Positions 1 through 6,292 are shown, numbered from the stretch's first letter. The stretch is 6,292 nt of DNA from Bacillota bacterium (GCA_023389895.1 JAEWDX010000183.1:1-6292), one strand, 5' to 3'. Program-made: numbers and translations. The notes: a model not told the origin generated them from the sequence alone.

Positions 1-2
1 TT

Positions 3-341
3 CCAGGACTGTACAGTATTGGTATTTATGATGGCCTTTTTGGCCCTGGACAGGGAACATTAATGTTTTATTTGTTTGGTCATTTAAATGTTGCTTATAT
101 TCATGCTGTTGGCTTAGTTCGCCTAGCTACCTTTTCGAGCTGTATTGGAGCAGCGATTACTTATATTGCAACAGGAAGAATCATTTGGCCGTTAACGATA
201 GCACTTCTGTTGGGCTCTGTTACAGGTGCACAAATTGGGGTAAGAATGGCAGAAAAGTTAAAGCCGCAATTTATTAAACCACTCCTTAGGATCGTTACCA
301 TTGCTCTTATTATCCAAATGGTTATTGAGAAAATTTTGTGA
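3..341 (+). CDS. TauE/SafE family sulfite exporter-like membrane protein, C-terminal part (5'-truncated)
   Basis: This is the open 3' end of a gene that enters from the left edge. The reading frame is open from base 3, upstream of the ATG at 63, so that ATG is an internal methionine and not the start. The visible 112 residues begin with PGLYSIGIYDGLFGPGQGT. This matches the glycine-rich G-x-YDG-x-FGPG-x-G-T signature that opens the second half of TauE/SafE (former DUF81) permeases. Hydrophobic stretches interrupted by short charged loops follow, including a GxxxGAQIGVRMAEKLKP turn, and the protein ends in a hydrophobic helix, as in this family. Family members are about 250 residues, so roughly the first 140 are missing. 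Members are inner-membrane carriers for sulfite, sulfonates or other small organic anions; the substrate here cannot be assigned. A terminator-like hairpin and a separate promoter lie between it and the glc genes, so it is probably a separate transcription unit. Confidence 0.85.
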   Translation, partial: PGLYSIGIYDGLFGPGQGTLMFYLFGHLNVAYIHAVGLVRLATFSSCIGAAITYIATGRIIWPLTIALLLGSVTGAQIGVRMAEKLKPQFIKPLLRIVTIALIIQMVIEKIL

Positions 342-351
342 TTTTTATCGG

Positions 352-397
352 AAAAACATGGTCATATCAATATGAAATGGCTCATGTTTTTTTATTT
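352..397 (+). terminator. Putative intrinsic terminator after the TauE-like gene
   Basis: An outer inverted repeat pairs AAAAACATG (352-360) with CATGTTTTT (383-391) and runs into T residues continuing to 393. An inner repeat, TCATAT (362-367) with ATATGA (370-375), can extend the structure, with an asymmetric bulge on the right arm. The stem is AT-rich and therefore weak. The position, 11 bases after the stop codon, and the T tract fit a terminator. The A run on the left arm would also allow some function in the opposite direction. Confidence 0.5.
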
Positions 398-484
398 GCT
401 TTTGTAACTGTGATTGTTGATTTCTGCTTTTTAACCTAACCTTCAAGAATATTATCTGAACAATCGCTGAATTCCGAAGATTAT

Positions 485-513
485 TTGAATTATTTTTCAG
501 CAAATGCTTTAAT
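485..513 (+). promoter_or_regulatory. Candidate sigma-A promoter (extended -10) for the glcE-glcF-glcD operon
   Basis: The -35 TTGAAT (485-490; 4 of 6 to TTGACA) and -10 TTTAAT (508-513; 5 of 6 to TATAAT) are separated by exactly 17 bases. A TG dinucleotide one base before the -10 (505-506) gives the extended -10 form TGnTTTAAT. The predicted transcript start is near 520, giving a leader of roughly 59 bases with no obvious riboswitch or attenuator. The rest of the 342-578 gap holds only the hairpin near its left end. I see no good CcpA cre match or other recognisable operator. Confidence 0.6.
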
Positions 514-568
514 AGAAGTAGATATTTTTGGAAAATTCTCAAAACGTTGTTTGGTAATAAGAAACAAT

Positions 569-575
569 AGGAGGT
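569..575 (+). promoter_or_regulatory. Ribosome binding site of the glcE-like gene, which bears on the start choice
   Basis: AGGAGGT is a near-perfect anti-SD match. Only 4 bases separate AGGAGG from the ATG at 579, which is tight. The next codon, TTG at 582, is 7 bases away, the usual optimum in Bacillus. Either could be used, and the proteins would differ by one residue. Confidence 0.7.
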
Positions 576-578
576 GGG

Positions 579-1904
579 ATGTTGATCGTTACTGAATTTC
601 TAACAGCTTTAAAGACGATTGTTCATGAGGATCAAATCGGAATTTTAGAAAATACGAGTCATCCTTTAGGTAATTCAGGAGATGTGAAAGTGTTTCCTCG
701 TACGGAAGAAGAAATTTCCGCCATTTTAGAATATGCGAATAAAAATAGTTTAACGATTTCCGTTATTGGCGGAGGAACGAAACGAGGATTTGGGGGGCAA
801 ATGGAGACAGCAAATATTCTTTTATCGCTGTCTCAATATAAGGGAATTGTTGAACATACTTCAGGTAATATGACGTTGACAGTCAAATCCGGAACTTCAT
901 TTAAAGAATTGCAAACCTATTTAGCTGCGTATAAGCAAAGGATCCCATTGGATCCATTGTGGCCAGAGAACGCTACAATAGGTGGGATAATTGCTGCGAA
1001 TGAAAGTGGACCGAAAAGATTAGGCTACGGATCGGCAAGGGATGTAGTGATTGGTTTAAGAATGGTTTATCCAGATGGAAAGGTTATTCGAGCTGGCGGT
1101 AAAGTTGTGAAGAATGTGGCTGGCTATGATATGAACAAGCTGTTTATCGGTTCAATGGGCACGCTTGGGATTATTTCCGAGGTAACGATTAAGCTGCGCC
1201 CGATGGCAAAATTTGAGTCGCTTATTCTTGTTTCTTTTTCTCAAGGAGGGATCGAAGAGATGAGGCAATTTGCGGTGAAGGTGCTCGATTCTGCGCTTGA
1301 ACCGATCTGTGTAGAGCTATTGAACACAAATATGTCGGAGGTGTTCGGACAGAAGAGACCAACCATTGTGCTTGCTTTTGAAGATGTAGAAAGCTCTGTG
1401 CGCTATCAGGAAGAATGTATAAAAGAAATTCTCTCTCCTAATGGTGATATGACCATTCTTCAAGGTGAAAAAGCTATAGCATTTTGGGAAGTCTTCTACA
1501 AAACGAGGCCGAGTGGGGCTAATGAATCAAGTGGTCCGGAAATCCATGCATCCGTGAAAATAGGTGTTGTGAATCTGGATGTCTTTCAGGTCATGAAAGA
1601 ATCAGAGAGCATTGGAGATAGGTATAATGTGTCAATTAAAGCCCATGGAGGCTTAGGTCACGGGCTATGCCATTTGCATATAAGTGGTGCAAGGGACGAT
1701 GTTGTTTCTGCAATCAAGCTTCTGAAGGAAAAGGCTGAAGAGCTTTCTGGCTATGCGGTTGTAACCCATCTTCCGTTTCACTTACGGACAAGCATAAATG
1801 TATGGGGAGAAAATCCATCCATCCATTTTTTATTAGAAGGAATTAAGGCAAAGATTGATCCTAATAACATTTTGAACCCAAACCGTTTTGTGGGAGGGAT
1901 ATAA
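579..1904 (+). CDS. glcE: FAD-binding oxidoreductase, GlcE-like subunit of glycolate oxidase
   Basis: This 441-residue flavoprotein belongs to the VAO/PCMH FAD-binding family. The FAD domain spans about residues 37-209. It shows VIGGGTKRGFGG (62-73), the PLDPLWPENATIGGIIAA segment (123-140), GSARDVVIGLRMVYPDGK (151-168) and KNVAGYDMNKLFIGSMGTLG (178-197). The last two closely follow the GlcE pattern (GSxRD..G.R, G..xKNVAGYDxxxLxxGSxGxLG). It ends IDPNNILNPNRF, the usual C-terminal FAD-family signature. The substrate-side region is degenerate: around 355-367 it has AHGGLGHGLCHLH instead of HxGDGNxH, and no GEHG motif. That fits GlcE, an accessory flavin subunit, better than GlcD. It is about 90 residues longer than E. 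coli GlcE as I recall it (about 350), so a stand-alone 2-hydroxyacid dehydrogenase is a less likely alternative. It is the first gene of the operon and ends in tandem TAA TAA just before glcF. No signal peptide or membrane segment is seen, so it is probably a cytoplasmic or peripheral part of the complex. Confidence 0.82.
   Translation: MLIVTEFLTALKTIVHEDQIGILENTSHPLGNSGDVKVFPRTEEEISAILEYANKNSLTISVIGGGTKRGFGGQMETANILLSLSQYKGIVEHTSGNMTLTVKSGTSFKELQTYLAAYKQRIPLDPLWPENATIGGIIAANESGPKRLGYGSARDVVIGLRMVYPDGKVIRAGGKVVKNVAGYDMNKLFIGSMGTLGIISEVTIKLRPMAKFESLILVSFSQGGIEEMRQFAVKVLDSALEPICVELLNTNMSEVFGQKRPTIVLAFEDVESSVRYQEECIKEILSPNGDMTILQGEKAIAFWEVFYKTRPSGANESSGPEIHASVKIGVVNLDVFQVMKESESIGDRYNVSIKAHGGLGHGLCHLHISGARDDVVSAIKLLKEKAEELSGYAVVTHLPFHLRTSINVWGENPSIHFLLEGIKAKIDPNNILNPNRFVGGI
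1892..1898 (+). promoter_or_regulatory. Ribosome binding site of glcF inside the glcE 3' end
   Basis: GGGAGGG sits 9 bases before the glcF ATG at 1908 and overlaps the last codons of glcE. This suggests coupled translation of the two subunits. Confidence 0.65.
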
Positions 1905-1907
1905 TAA

Positions 1908-3251
1908 ATGAACAGTGAGCTGAAACGAGAACAGCCATATAAGTCTAGCTTAAGTAATTATCTTTGGAGCGATCCACCAGATGAAAGTAAATGGAATGAT
2001 TGTGTACATTGTGGAATGTGCCTCGAGTCTTGTCCAACCTATGAGCATACAGGACAGGAGCAGCATTCTCCAAGGGGTAGGGTCTATCTAATTAAATCAG
2101 TCGCAGAAGGAAAGCTAAATGTAAATGAGCATTTCATGGACCCTGTCTTTGCTTGTTTAGATTGTCGTGCCTGTACAACTGCCTGTCCCGCCGATGTAAA
2201 TGTAGGTGGTCTTATAGAAGAGGCCCGTGGTCAGGTTCGTCAAGCTATTCCCCTGAGAGGCTGGCAGGGTGCAGTGAGTAAGGCTTTTCTTCATCATCTA
2301 TTTCCCTATCATAACCGCTTGAATTCAATGGGGAGCTTGTTGAAATTCTATCAAAGGAGTGGAATGCAAAAGGTTGTTCGCAAAACAAAGCTTATTCATA
2401 TGATGCCGCAGCATTTAGTAGAAATGGAAGCTATTATGCCAGAGGTAAAGCCTGCCGTACGGAAAAAATATAAAAATCAAAATGTCATTGAGGCGAAGGG
2501 TGAGCAGAAGCATGAAGTCGCAATGCTGACAGGCTGTATTATGGATGTTATGTTCAGCGATATTAATGAAGCAACGATTAATGTCCTCACAAGGAATGGG
2601 AATCGTGTGACACTTCCTGAAAATCAAACATGCTGTGGAGCCTTGCATGTGCATGCAGGCGACCGCGAGATGGGAAGACAGCTAGCAAAGCAAAATATTG
2701 AGGCATTCGAGGATGCGGAGAAAGTGATTGTGAATGCAGCAGGCTGTGGCTGCATGATGAAGGAATATGCGGAGCTTTTCCGTGGGGAGCCGGAGTGGCA
2801 GGAAAGAGCCGAGCAATTTTCACGGAAGGTAGAAGATATTTCGAAGTATTTGTATGATACAGGTTATGAAATACCAAAGGCAGAGCTGAACACACGGTTA
2901 ACGTATCATGATGCTTGTCATTTAGCCCATGGGCAAGGGATTAGGCAGGAGCCGAGAGAGATTCTACTTAATATTCCGGGGGTCGAGATGGTTTATATGC
3001 CGAATGCGGACCGGTGCTGTGGCAGTGCAGGGATATATAATCTGACGAATCCTGAAATGGCCGGTATGGTGCTTGAAAGTAAGATGGACAATGTTCCAGA
3101 GGATGTCGATATGATTTCGATGGGCAATCCGGGCTGTATGCTACAGATGGCGATAGGTGTACAGAAGTATGGAAGAAATCAAAAGATCGTTCATACTGTT
3201 CAGCTTCTGGACTGGGCCTATCAAAAGGAGGATGATCAGAAGCAGAGCTGA
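1908..3251 (+). CDS. glcF: Glycolate oxidase iron-sulfur subunit (GlcF; (Fe-S)-binding protein with two CCG domains)
   Basis: This 447-residue protein carries electrons from the flavin subunits through iron-sulfur clusters. The N-terminal half has two ferredoxin-type 4Fe-4S motifs: CVHCGMCLESCP (Cys32, 35, 38, 42) and CLDCRACTTACP (Cys83, 86, 89, 93). Two cysteine-rich CCG (DUF3400/heterodisulfide-reductase-like) domains follow. The first has Cys210, Cys242-Cys243-Gly244 and Cys280/Cys282. The second has Cys337, Cys370-Cys371-Gly372 and NPGCMLQ with Cys410. This order (two 4Fe-4S, then two CCG) is standard for GlcF and related D-lactate dehydrogenase Fe-S subunits. The length is slightly above E. 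coli GlcF (about 407) and near the size of Bacillus homologues. The start ATG lies 3 bases after the glcE stop, and its SD (GGGAGGG, 1892-1898) lies inside the end of glcE, so the two are probably translationally coupled. No transmembrane helix is visible; membrane contact, if any, would be peripheral. Confidence 0.93.
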   Translation: MNSELKREQPYKSSLSNYLWSDPPDESKWNDCVHCGMCLESCPTYEHTGQEQHSPRGRVYLIKSVAEGKLNVNEHFMDPVFACLDCRACTTACPADVNVGGLIEEARGQVRQAIPLRGWQGAVSKAFLHHLFPYHNRLNSMGSLLKFYQRSGMQKVVRKTKLIHMMPQHLVEMEAIMPEVKPAVRKKYKNQNVIEAKGEQKHEVAMLTGCIMDVMFSDINEATINVLTRNGNRVTLPENQTCCGALHVHAGDREMGRQLAKQNIEAFEDAEKVIVNAAGCGCMMKEYAELFRGEPEWQERAEQFSRKVEDISKYLYDTGYEIPKAELNTRLTYHDACHLAHGQGIRQEPREILLNIPGVEMVYMPNADRCCGSAGIYNLTNPEMAGMVLESKMDNVPEDVDMISMGNPGCMLQMAIGVQKYGRNQKIVHTVQLLDWAYQKEDDQKQS

Positions 3252-3287
3252 TGAGGACTGCCTCACAAGTAGCCAAAGCTAAACAAG

Positions 3288-3293
3288 AGGAGG
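3288..3293 (+). promoter_or_regulatory. Ribosome binding site of glcD
   Basis: A perfect AGGAGG with 7 bases to the ATG at 3301, an optimal spacing, supports that start. The 49-base gap between glcF and glcD has no terminator or promoter-like element, only a trivial GAGG/CCTC hairpin (3253-3264). glcD is therefore expected on the same transcript. Confidence 0.8.
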
Positions 3294-3300
3294 AGAAGCA

Positions 3301-4764
3301 ATGACTGTAAAAAAAATAAAAACGAAAGATCCTCATATCATAAACCTTGCCAAGATTGTTGGCGGATTTCGTTCCATCCTTTATCAACATGAGGATTTAC
3401 TTGCCTATGACTGTGATGGCTTTACGATTCATAAGCATTTGCCAAGAGCGGTTGTTTTTCCAAAAAATACACGAGAAGTATCAGAGATAGTGAAATACTG
3501 TGCTGAAAATGATCTTGCTTTTCTAGCTCGTGGAGCTGGAACCGGTTTAAGCGGTGGAGCCATCCCATTAAACAATGAAATTATTATTAGTATGGTTCGA
3601 ATGAAAAGGCTCATTAGTGTTGATCTCGAGAATCGTAGGGCTGTCGTTGAACCGGGCTTTGTTAATTTGAAGCTGACCAATTCTATTTCTGACAAAGGGT
3701 ATTATTATGCTCCAGATCCTTCGAGCCAATCGTGCTGTACGATCGGCGGAAATGTGGCAGAAAATGCTGGCGGTGCCCATTGCCTTAAATATGGAGTGAC
3801 AACGAATCACATTCTAGGGCTAGAGGTAGTTTTGCCAAATGGAAAGGTCATCGAGATCGGGAAAAATGGGATTATAGATGAACCTGGCTATGACTTACTT
3901 GGCCTTCTTACTGGTTCTGAAGGGACTTTAGGAATCGTCACAAAAATCACCGTTCGCATCTTGAAAAATCCAGAGGCAAAGCAAACCGTGCTTGCTTATT
4001 TCGATAAAGTAGAGGATGGAAGTCAGGCTGTATCTGATATTATCTCGGCCGGGATTGTACCAGCGGCTCTTGAAATGATGGACAAAACTGCGATAGAAGG
4101 CGTTGAAGCGGCGGCATTTCCTGTTGGGCATCCAAAGGATATTGAAGCCGTATTGCTCATTGAGGTAGATGGTATTGCGGCCGGAATCGATGAACAAATC
4201 AAGCAAATATTAGCGGTTTGCAAAAATCGCGATGTCCGCGAGGTTCGCGCCGCAAAGAGTGAATCTGAACGTGAAAGATGGTGGGCCAACAGAAAGACAG
4301 GCTTTGGAGCAATGGGAGCGATTTCTCCTGATTATTTAGTTCAAGATGGAGTCATTCCGAGAAGTAAGCTGCCAGAAGTATTACAGAAAATCAAGCAAAT
4401 TAGTGAAGAAAGCGGTCTTCGGATTGCGAATATTTTCCATGCTGGAGATGGAAATCTTCATCCGCTCGTATTATTTGATGCAAGGAAACCGGGTGAAATT
4501 GAACAGGCGTTGGAAGCGGGAAGTGCCTGTCTTAAGGCATGTGCAGATGTAGGAGGAACGATAACGGGTGAGCATGGAGTTGGAATCGAAAAACGAGAAG
4601 AAATGCGCTTCGTATTCAATGACGACGAAATCATAGCTCAGACGAATATTCGTGATGTTTTCAATCCTCGTAATCTACTAAATGCCGGAAAGCTATTCCC
4701 AACACCAGGTAGATGTGTAGAAATTAAACAAGAACTAAAAGAAAATAGTCTTATTTCGCATTAA
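3301..4764 (+). CDS. glcD: Glycolate oxidase catalytic flavoprotein subunit GlcD (FAD-linked 2-hydroxyacid dehydrogenase)
   Basis: This 487-residue FAD enzyme of the VAO family would oxidise glycolate (possibly also D-lactate) to glyoxylate (pyruvate). The PCMH-type FAD domain spans about residues 46-225. It contains RGAGTGLSGGAIP (77-89), YAPDPSSQ (136-143), TIGGNVAENAGGAHCLKYG (147-165), LGLEVVLPNGKV (172-183) and LLTGSEGTLGIVTKI (202-216). The C-terminal oxidase domain keeps the substrate-side motifs intact: FHAGDGNLHP (379-388, with His380 and His387) and GEHGVG (423-428, with Glu424 and His425). It ends with VFNPRNLLNAGK (453-464). The length matches GlcD (about 470-500; E. coli 499). 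It is the third gene of the operon, behind its Fe-S partner GlcF, and a lactate/glycolate permease follows. The start is fixed by an optimal SD. An A8 run (3309-3316) lies at codons 3-5. D-lactate dehydrogenase (GlcD/DLD type) is the main alternative reading; the family assignment is firm, the substrate is not. Confidence 0.93.
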   Translation: MTVKKIKTKDPHIINLAKIVGGFRSILYQHEDLLAYDCDGFTIHKHLPRAVVFPKNTREVSEIVKYCAENDLAFLARGAGTGLSGGAIPLNNEIIISMVRMKRLISVDLENRRAVVEPGFVNLKLTNSISDKGYYYAPDPSSQSCCTIGGNVAENAGGAHCLKYGVTTNHILGLEVVLPNGKVIEIGKNGIIDEPGYDLLGLLTGSEGTLGIVTKITVRILKNPEAKQTVLAYFDKVEDGSQAVSDIISAGIVPAALEMMDKTAIEGVEAAAFPVGHPKDIEAVLLIEVDGIAAGIDEQIKQILAVCKNRDVREVRAAKSESERERWWANRKTGFGAMGAISPDYLVQDGVIPRSKLPEVLQKIKQISEESGLRIANIFHAGDGNLHPLVLFDARKPGEIEQALEAGSACLKACADVGGTITGEHGVGIEKREEMRFVFNDDEIIAQTNIRDVFNPRNLLNAGKLFPTPGRCVEIKQELKENSLISH

Positions 4765-4771
4765 TATACAA

Positions 4772-4804
4772 AATATTCTAAAAATTATTGAAGTTTAGAA
4801 AATT
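4772..4804. repeat. Imperfect palindrome over the -35 region of the lctP promoter (candidate operator)
   Basis: A perfect 7-bp inverted repeat, TTCTAAA (4776-4782) and TTTAGAA (4794-4800), is separated by 11 bases. A further 3-bp match (AAT 4772-4774, ATT 4802-4804) lies outside one mismatch on each side. It covers the -35 box at 4788-4793. No T run follows, so it does not look like a terminator. Its placement fits a repressor or activator site, but the region is very AT-rich and chance cannot be excluded. It does not match the TnGTnnnACnA half-site pattern of FadR-type GntR regulators. Confidence 0.4.
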
Positions 4805-4816
4805 AAAATATATAAT
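4788..4816 (+). promoter_or_regulatory. Candidate sigma-A promoter for the lactate/glycolate permease gene
   Basis: The -35 TTGAAG (4788-4793; 4 of 6) and a perfect -10 TATAAT (4811-4816) are spaced by 17 bases. The predicted transcript start is near 4823, giving a leader of about 97 bases. No clear terminator separates glcD from this point, so the permease may be made both from its own promoter and by read-through from the glc operon. Confidence 0.65.
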
Positions 4817-4907
4817 GATAAATGGACTGGTACTGAAGCATAGCTAAAAGAATACGAACATATTATTTCTTACCTTCCACAAAAAACAATTATTGCTTCT
4901 AATTAGT

Positions 4908-4914
4908 AGGAGGG
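4908..4914 (+). promoter_or_regulatory. Ribosome binding site that fixes the GTG start of the permease
   Basis: AGGAGGG lies 6 bases (from AGGAGG) before GTG 4920. The first in-frame ATG (4932) would be 18 bases away, too far, so GTG is preferred. An 8-bp palindrome, CTAATTAG, lies just upstream (4899-4906). Confidence 0.75.
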
Positions 4915-4919
4915 ATTTT

Positions 4920-6292
4920 GTGAGTACAGGTATGTTATCTTTTTTATCTTTATTACCGATTATTGCAGTTGGCGTATTCTTAGTAGGACTGAAATGGCCA
5001 GCAAGTAAAGCAATGCCCATTTCATATTTAGTTGCAATTGGCCTCGCTTTATTTGTATGGAAAGTTCCTGGGGCGAATGTTGCAGCAGCGTCGGTGAATG
5101 GACTAATTGTTGCTGTGACACTTTTATTTATTATTTTTGGGGCGATTTTACTATTGAACACGTTGCAGGAAAGCGGAGGAATTAGAACGATTCGCCAAGG
5201 CTTTACCGATATTTCTGCCGATCGTCGGATTCAAGTCATTATTATTGCCTGGCTGTTCGGTTCTTTTATTGAAGGGTCAGCTGGCTTTGGTACTCCAGCT
5301 GCAGTAGCTGTGCCGTTATTGGTTGGGCTTGGATTTCCAGCGATGGCTGCCGTAGTAGCTGGGATGGTTATCCAAAGTACACCTGTATCCTTTGGGGCTG
5401 TTGGTACACCGATTCTTGTCGGGATTCAAAGCGGACTATCCGCTGATCCAACGATCACAAATGATTTTCTTTCTTTCGTCACATTAATCGGTGGGAAAGT
5501 AGCGATTTTACATATGATCGCAGGCACACTTGTACCATTATTCGTCGTTTCCTTAATGACGCGATTTTTCGGGAAAAATAAATCCTTTACAGAAGGAATT
5601 AAAGTATGGAAATTTGCCCTCTTTGCATCATTTGCCATGACGATTCCCTACTTAATTGTTGCTCAAATTTTAGGACCTGAGTTTCCATCAATGATTGGTG
5701 GGCTCGTTGGCTTAGTAATCGTTGTATTTGCAGCGAAAAAGGGTTTTCTCATGCCACCGAAGGAGGAGGTTTGGGATTTTGAGGAAAGGTCGAAATGGAA
5801 TCCTGACTGGGTTGGGACAATGGAAATAAGGGACATCGGCCATAAAAATGGCAATATGAGTATGCTTCGTGCTTGGTCACCATATGTTTTAGTCGCGATC
5901 TTTCTAATTCTTACAAGATTAAAGACATTGCCGCTTATGGGGTGGGCGCAGTCTTTGGATCTAAAGTGGGAGGAGATTTTTGGTTCAAGCATTACAGCAA
6001 GCTTTCAGCCGCTATATTCACCAGGTACAATCTTTATCCTCGTATCACTTATCACATTCTTCCTTCACGGAATGAATGGAAGCGCATACAAACGTGCATG
6101 GTCACAATCAGCGAAAACAATGGTTGCAGCGTCGACTGCCCTTGTTTTTACCGTTCCAATGGTTCAAGTGTTTTTAAATTCTGGTGGGGGAGCGGCTGGA
6201 TTTGATAAAATGCCAATTGAATTAGCCAATGGTGTTGCTGCTCTTGCTGGAGAATTCTGGCCGCTATTTGCCACCTTTATTGGGGGGATTGG
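4920..6292 (+). CDS. lctP: L-lactate/glycolate permease, LctP/GlcA family (3'-truncated by the window edge)
   Basis: The frame from GTG 4920 is open to the window edge, giving 457 complete codons plus two bases. The protein is a polytopic membrane carrier of the lactate permease family (LctP/LldP/GlcA), which imports lactate and glycolate with protons. It starts with a hydrophobic helix (about residues 6-24) and has many more. The family hallmark FGSFIEGSAGFGTPAAVAVP (113-132) is clear, followed by a QSTPVSFGAVGTPILVG segment (152-168). A charged cytosolic-type loop lies around 279-318. A conserved HGMNGSAYKRAW segment (383-394) and later helices follow. Family members are about 530-560 residues, so about 80-100 C-terminal residues are missing; the cut falls just at FIGG, before the expected C-terminal GSNTxSN-like motif. 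It has its own promoter and a strong SD. Its position after glcD suggests it supplies the substrate of the GlcDEF enzyme. Confidence 0.92.
   Translation, partial: MSTGMLSFLSLLPIIAVGVFLVGLKWPASKAMPISYLVAIGLALFVWKVPGANVAAASVNGLIVAVTLLFIIFGAILLLNTLQESGGIRTIRQGFTDISADRRIQVIIIAWLFGSFIEGSAGFGTPAAVAVPLLVGLGFPAMAAVVAGMVIQSTPVSFGAVGTPILVGIQSGLSADPTITNDFLSFVTLIGGKVAILHMIAGTLVPLFVVSLMTRFFGKNKSFTEGIKVWKFALFASFAMTIPYLIVAQILGPEFPSMIGGLVGLVIVVFAAKKGFLMPPKEEVWDFEERSKWNPDWVGTMEIRDIGHKNGNMSMLRAWSPYVLVAIFLILTRLKTLPLMGWAQSLDLKWEEIFGSSITASFQPLYSPGTIFILVSLITFFLHGMNGSAYKRAWSQSAKTMVAASTALVFTVPMVQVFLNSGGGAAGFDKMPIELANGVAALAGEFWPLFATFIGGI

Noticed and set aside
453..473. Possible CcpA cre site upstream of glcE around AATCGCTGAATT
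   Set aside because: Aligned on the central CG, it fails several fixed positions of the cre consensus on both strands.
345..542. Minus-strand 65-codon ORF in the gap between the TauE-like gene and glcE
   Set aside because: It has low-complexity, Asn/Lys/Leu-rich composition typical of AT-rich noncoding DNA and no SD before its ATG. It also overlaps the terminator hairpin and the glcE promoter.
942..958. Close direct repeat of GGATCC in glcE
   Set aside because: It sits in the conserved IPLDPLW coding segment and is explained by the codons for that peptide.
1813..1831. Three ATCC units followed by T6 in glcE, as a possible phase-variation tract
   Set aside because: Three tetranucleotide units are too few for typical slippage switching, and the frame is intact.
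2415..3390. Three minus-strand ORFs (65 to 140 codons long in places) opposite glcF and the glcD start
   Set aside because: They lie antisense to a gene with clear family motifs, their translations show no domain-like features, and they have no supporting SD. They are shadows of glcF and glcD coding.
4844..5161. Minus-strand ORF covering the start of the permease gene
   Set aside because: It is antisense to the SD and N-terminal helices of the permease, with no SD or recognisable domain.
5873..6205. Plus-strand 110-codon ORF within the permease region
   Set aside because: It is an out-of-frame reading of the permease gene, whose own frame is open from 4920 to the window edge and carries the family signature.

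Overview
The window looks like chromosomal DNA from a low-GC Gram-positive bacterium, most likely a Bacillaceae member. The reasons are AT-rich intergenic DNA, strong AGGAGG ribosome binding sites, a GTG start with a good SD, and sigma-A-like promoters with 17-bp spacing. The species cannot be named from the sequence alone. All genes are on the + strand.

Layout: (a) positions 3-341 are the C-terminal half of a TauE/SafE-type membrane permease whose start lies outside the window. It is followed by a weak, AT-rich terminator-like hairpin. (b) An intergenic gap of about 240 bp carries a good extended -10 promoter (485-513). (c) A tight three-gene cluster, 579-4764, encodes a glycolate (2-hydroxyacid) oxidase in the order glcE-like flavoprotein, glcF iron-sulfur protein, glcD flavoprotein. 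(d) A 155-bp gap (4765-4919) carries a second promoter with a perfect TATAAT box. An imperfect palindrome covers its -35 region. (e) From 4920 to the window edge runs a GTG-started lactate/glycolate permease of the LctP/GlcA family, cut off at the right edge with about the last fifth missing.

The genes make a coherent module. The permease brings in glycolate and/or lactate. GlcD is the VAO-type flavoprotein with the intact active-site motifs, and it would oxidise the alpha-hydroxyacid to the 2-oxoacid (glyoxylate or pyruvate). GlcE and GlcF would pass the electrons through a second flavin and iron-sulfur clusters towards the membrane quinone pool. Glycolate and D-lactate cannot be told apart as the substrate from sequence alone.

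I found no mobile element, CRISPR array, RNA gene or clearly new system. The points most worth checking are the degenerate active site of the long GlcE-like subunit, the palindrome over the lctP promoter, and a 17-codon mini-ORF that bridges glcF and glcD with overlaps at both ends.
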